From Roseiarcus sp036488815 (GTDB taxonomy: Bacteria > Pseudomonadota > Alphaproteobacteria > Rhizobiales > Beijerinckiaceae), in NCBI GenBank assembly GCA_036488815.1, contig DASXGX010000045.1:12205-76204 (forward strand): 64,000 nt of DNA. The letters run 5' to 3'. This document shows positions 61,994 through 64,000 of the stretch, in pieces. Made by a program: the position numbers and the translations under genes. Each line of letters opens with the position of its first letter. Positions within the stretch are counted from its first letter, which is position 1. Under the pieces are notes generated by a model. That model did not search any database and had not been told where the DNA came from. It saw only the letters and a program-made list of their open reading frames with translations.

Positions 61994-62434
61994 CTAGAAG
62001 GGAATCGATGTGGACGCGCTAGGCGCGGGGAGCGCCGCGCTCAATACCGGAGTCAGCATGGTAAAATTGGTTAGGGACACCGTAATCGTCAACGGACTCC
62101 CGCCATTCGTAACCCCTATGCTCACTGTAGGCGTAAGACCGGCGCCGGACAGGAAGGGAGCAACGGTCTGCATCTGTGCGGCGGTCAGCGTGTAGGTGCT
62201 GCTGTTGGCAGCGCTGCTGGTGCAGCCGGAAGGTGACGTCTTGGCTACCTCGGCAGGCAGGTAGCAGTTGATCGCCACGTACCGGGCCTGAGCATTCGCG
62301 AGCGCCCACAAGGACTGCTCAGTGATCGCATAACGTCCCAGATCCAAGATGACGAACATCAATGTGAACAAAGGCACGGCGACTAGGCAAAATTCCAGCG
62401 CCGCGACGCCGCGTTGATCGAGCCTTTTCATCAT
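61994..62434 (-). CDS. TadE-like minor pseudopilin
   Basis: The 146-residue protein begins with a TadE-type N-terminus: a short basic lead (MMKRLDQRG), then the hydrophobic helix VAALEFCLVAVPLFTLMFVILDLGRYAITEQ with the processing Glu at position +5 of the mature form. The rest is a periplasmic Ser/Thr-rich domain. The ATG at 62434 overlaps the stop of the TadG-like gene (ATGA), so translation is coupled. TadE/TadF pseudopilins are processed by a TadV/CpaA-type peptidase, which is not in the window. Confidence 0.8.
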   Translation of the reverse strand: MMKRLDQRGVAALEFCLVAVPLFTLMFVILDLGRYAITEQSLWALANAQARYVAINCYLPAEVAKTSPSGCTSSAANSSTYTLTAAQMQTVAPFLSGAGLTPTVSIGVTNGGSPLTITVSLTNFTMLTPVLSAALPAPSASTSIPF

Positions 62435-63825
62435 TGCACCAACGACACATACTGGCTGGTCGGCACTGTTGCCGCCGGGCACCCGCTGTCGTCGAATGTG
62501 GCGTTCCCAGCGAACTTGATCGAAGCAGCGATGAGTTCGCCACAGCTCTTCCCGTTGGCTAAAGAGATCGTCGGATTGCCCTGGAACGTCACTGCCGCGG
62601 TCGGCGCGTAGATGTTTCCTGTGACGTTGATATTGCTGGTTCCACCAAATTGCACAGCCGTCGCCGAGGCATCGTAAATCGCCATGTATTGGAATAAGCC
62701 AGCATCGGCCTGAAGGGACGCGGGAAGCGACGAACTGCTCGGGGCGCTTGTCGGCCCCGTGAGAGTGATGGTCCCGCCCCCCTTCGTGTCAATTGAAGCC
62801 CCTGGCAGCAGAACGAAGGTCACTGCCCCCGGACCCGAAGGCGTACCTGTACACGCACCCGAGCCGGTACCCGAGGTGATCACGGTAGTCCCTGTCATCG
62901 TCAGAGTGCCCGATATGAAGTACACCCCGGCGGCCAGCTGATCGCATTTATTGCCTGTAATCTTGAAGTTGTTATTCGTGCATTGCCTCGTGGCCGTGTA
63001 GGGGACGAGGCTCGATCCCGGGCAATTTGAAAGACCGCAAGTTGCGGGGAGAGTGGGGTTCGCTCCGCACAAGGTGGTGAGGGCGCCATCGAGCGCGGAG
63101 AACGGGTCGGTGACCGGCGCCCGGTAGGTCAACGTCCTACCACAGAATGTCGTGGAGCCCGTGCAGCCGCCCGCAGTCGACAGCGAGCCGAGATTCATGG
63201 TCGTCCCGCCGCCGGTGAAGTCAATTGCGTTATTGGCAGTGTCGTTCGAGGCCATGCCGCAACCGGGCGCATTGATATTCGGGCTGCCCTGGAAACTGAC
63301 AGAACCTGTCAAAGCCAAAGTGCATGGGGGCGTCGGCAAGGCATTAACCTCAGCAACCGCCGTCGCGCCGATGTTGACGGTGGTTAAGCCCAGCAAGACC
63401 GCCAGATACGCGGGCTGCGTCTGCTGGACCGTCGCCTGAACGAAATTTCCGCTGGTCCCGTTCCAAGTCGTGAGCGTGGCGATCGCAACGCTCTGCGAGG
63501 CGCCTTTTGGAAAGCTGGTCGGACAGTCGCCGCCGGGATAGCTGGTGTCGCCGGCGTTGCAGAACCCGTTCTGGGCTGCGAACTCCTTGCCGCGATAGGG
63601 CACTGTTTGCACGTCGACAGGGCAAGTCCCGCCATTGGCGAGAGAGCATGCCAATCGCAGGGCGCCCGAGTAGGCGGCGGCATCGGCGGCGTTCTGGGCG
63701 TGCTGCTTGGTGACGTACCACGATCCGGCCTCGCCACCGAGCGCGAGCGCGCCTATGAGCGGAACCAGGGCGATTACGGTTGCGAATGCGGCTGAACCTC
63801 GACTGCAACGAAGCAGGTCAAGCAT
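62431..63825 (-). CDS. TadG-like Tad-pilus membrane protein
   Basis: The 464-residue protein has an N-terminal TadE/TadG-type helix (SAAFATVIALVPLIGALALGGEAGSWYVT, about residues 11-39) and a large exported domain rich in Ser, Thr, Gly, Asn and cysteine pairs. No clear von Willebrand MIDAS motif was seen, so it resembles TadG or the shorter pilus-assembly TadE/G family rather than a typical vWA protein. Its stop overlaps the TadE-like start, and its start is ten bases after the stop of another TadE-like gene at the window edge. It probably acts in anchoring the pilus at the envelope. Confidence 0.75.
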   Translation of the reverse strand: MLDLLRCSRGSAAFATVIALVPLIGALALGGEAGSWYVTKQHAQNAADAAAYSGALRLACSLANGGTCPVDVQTVPYRGKEFAAQNGFCNAGDTSYPGGDCPTSFPKGASQSVAIATLTTWNGTSGNFVQATVQQTQPAYLAVLLGLTTVNIGATAVAEVNALPTPPCTLALTGSVSFQGSPNINAPGCGMASNDTANNAIDFTGGGTTMNLGSLSTAGGCTGSTTFCGRTLTYRAPVTDPFSALDGALTTLCGANPTLPATCGLSNCPGSSLVPYTATRQCTNNNFKITGNKCDQLAAGVYFISGTLTMTGTTVITSGTGSGACTGTPSGPGAVTFVLLPGASIDTKGGGTITLTGPTSAPSSSSLPASLQADAGLFQYMAIYDASATAVQFGGTSNINVTGNIYAPTAAVTFQGNPTISLANGKSCGELIAASIKFAGNATFDDSGCPAATVPTSQYVSLVQ

Positions 63826-63834
63826 GGGAGCACC

Positions 63835-64000
63835 TTACTGGAAGCGTTCGGTGTAAGGCAGTGTGAACGAACATGGATTGGCGTTGCTGCTCGTACACAG
63901 CACCGACCTCAACACCATGGGCGTCAAGGTGACGGTCGTCGTGTAGGAATAGTACTTGGCGGGCAAAGTCGTAACGTTGGTCGAAGTGCACGCGGCGCCA
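63835..64000 (-). CDS. C-terminal part of another TadE-like protein (partial)
   Basis: A frame open to the window edge ends with TAA at 63835-63837 and encodes a Thr/Tyr-rich tail (YYSYTTTVTLTPMVLRSVL then CTSSNANPCSFTLPYTERFQ). This Thr/Tyr/Ser composition and the location just before tadG suggest a TadE-family pseudopilin whose start lies outside the window. It supports that the Tad locus continues to the right. Confidence 0.6.
   Translation of the reverse strand, partial: GAACTSTNVTTLPAKYYSYTTTVTLTPMVLRSVLCTSSNANPCSFTLPYTERFQ

Noticed and set aside
1..64000. CRISPR array
   Set aside because: No regularly spaced direct repeats of 25-40 bases were noticed by eye on either strand.

Overview
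The window is GC-rich (judged by eye) and densely coded. It reads as chromosome of an alphaproteobacterium, most likely in the Hyphomicrobiales (Rhizobiales), near the Beijerinckiaceae, Methylocystaceae or Bradyrhizobiaceae. The reasons are the gene order dusB-ntrB-ntrC-ntrY-ntrX-dat-hfq-hflX, the lepB-rnc-era cluster, a 162-residue NuoI, a Caulobacter-type (Tad/Cpa) pilus secretin, glutathione-dependent formaldehyde dehydrogenase and a palindromic intergenic repeat of the type common in Bradyrhizobiaceae. The genus cannot be fixed from the sequence alone.

Layout. 1-5.4 kb: the end of a probable EmrA-type adaptor and an EmrB-type drug exporter, a class III nucleotidyl cyclase, a START-like protein, a ribbon-helix-helix protein, a REP-like repeat and a PHB-depolymerase-type esterase. 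5.4-11.6 kb: plsX-fabH followed by an iron-sulfur protein, an amidase, a DedA protein, a possible phasin and a DUF423 protein. 11.6-24.9 kb: adenine deaminase, an RND permease without visible partners, a zinc-cluster protein, moaC-moeA, a secreted CHAP-type protein, recO behind an MFS transporter, a GT39-like glycosyltransferase and a slipin. 24.9-28 kb: a secreted phosphoesterase and a di-heme cytochrome c peroxidase in one operon. 28.3-34.7 kb: lepB-rnc-era, a quinone oxidoreductase, tRNA-Glu, a small membrane protein with TerC, an isolated nuoI and a GYD protein.

34.7-44.6 kb is metabolic: formaldehyde dehydrogenase, an SMP-30 lactonase, a complete ribose-type sugar ABC importer (binding protein, ATPase and two permeases in one operon), a 4-oxalocrotonate-type tautomerase, a flavoprotein dehydrogenase and two small proteins. 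44.7-54.8 kb is a leftward block for nitrogen control and RNA-based regulation: DusB, NtrB/NtrC, NtrY/NtrX, an aminotransferase, Hfq and HflX.

54.9-64 kb is the accessory part. Just after tRNA-Gln lies a dead tyrosine integrase spread over three frames, then fragments of IS66 and IS630 transposases, which is the pattern of a decayed integrative element. Next, leftward, comes part of a Tad-type pilus locus: a TadE-like fragment at the window edge, TadG-like, TadE-like, a fatty-acid-hydroxylase-type membrane enzyme, a TadD-like TPR lipoprotein, the CpaC/RcpA secretin, a small Gly-rich lipoprotein and an unrecognised 618-residue membrane protein. The assembly ATPase, prepilin peptidase, platform proteins and CpaB are not in the window. 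The unrecognised membrane protein and the inserted hydroxylase are the best candidates for something undescribed.
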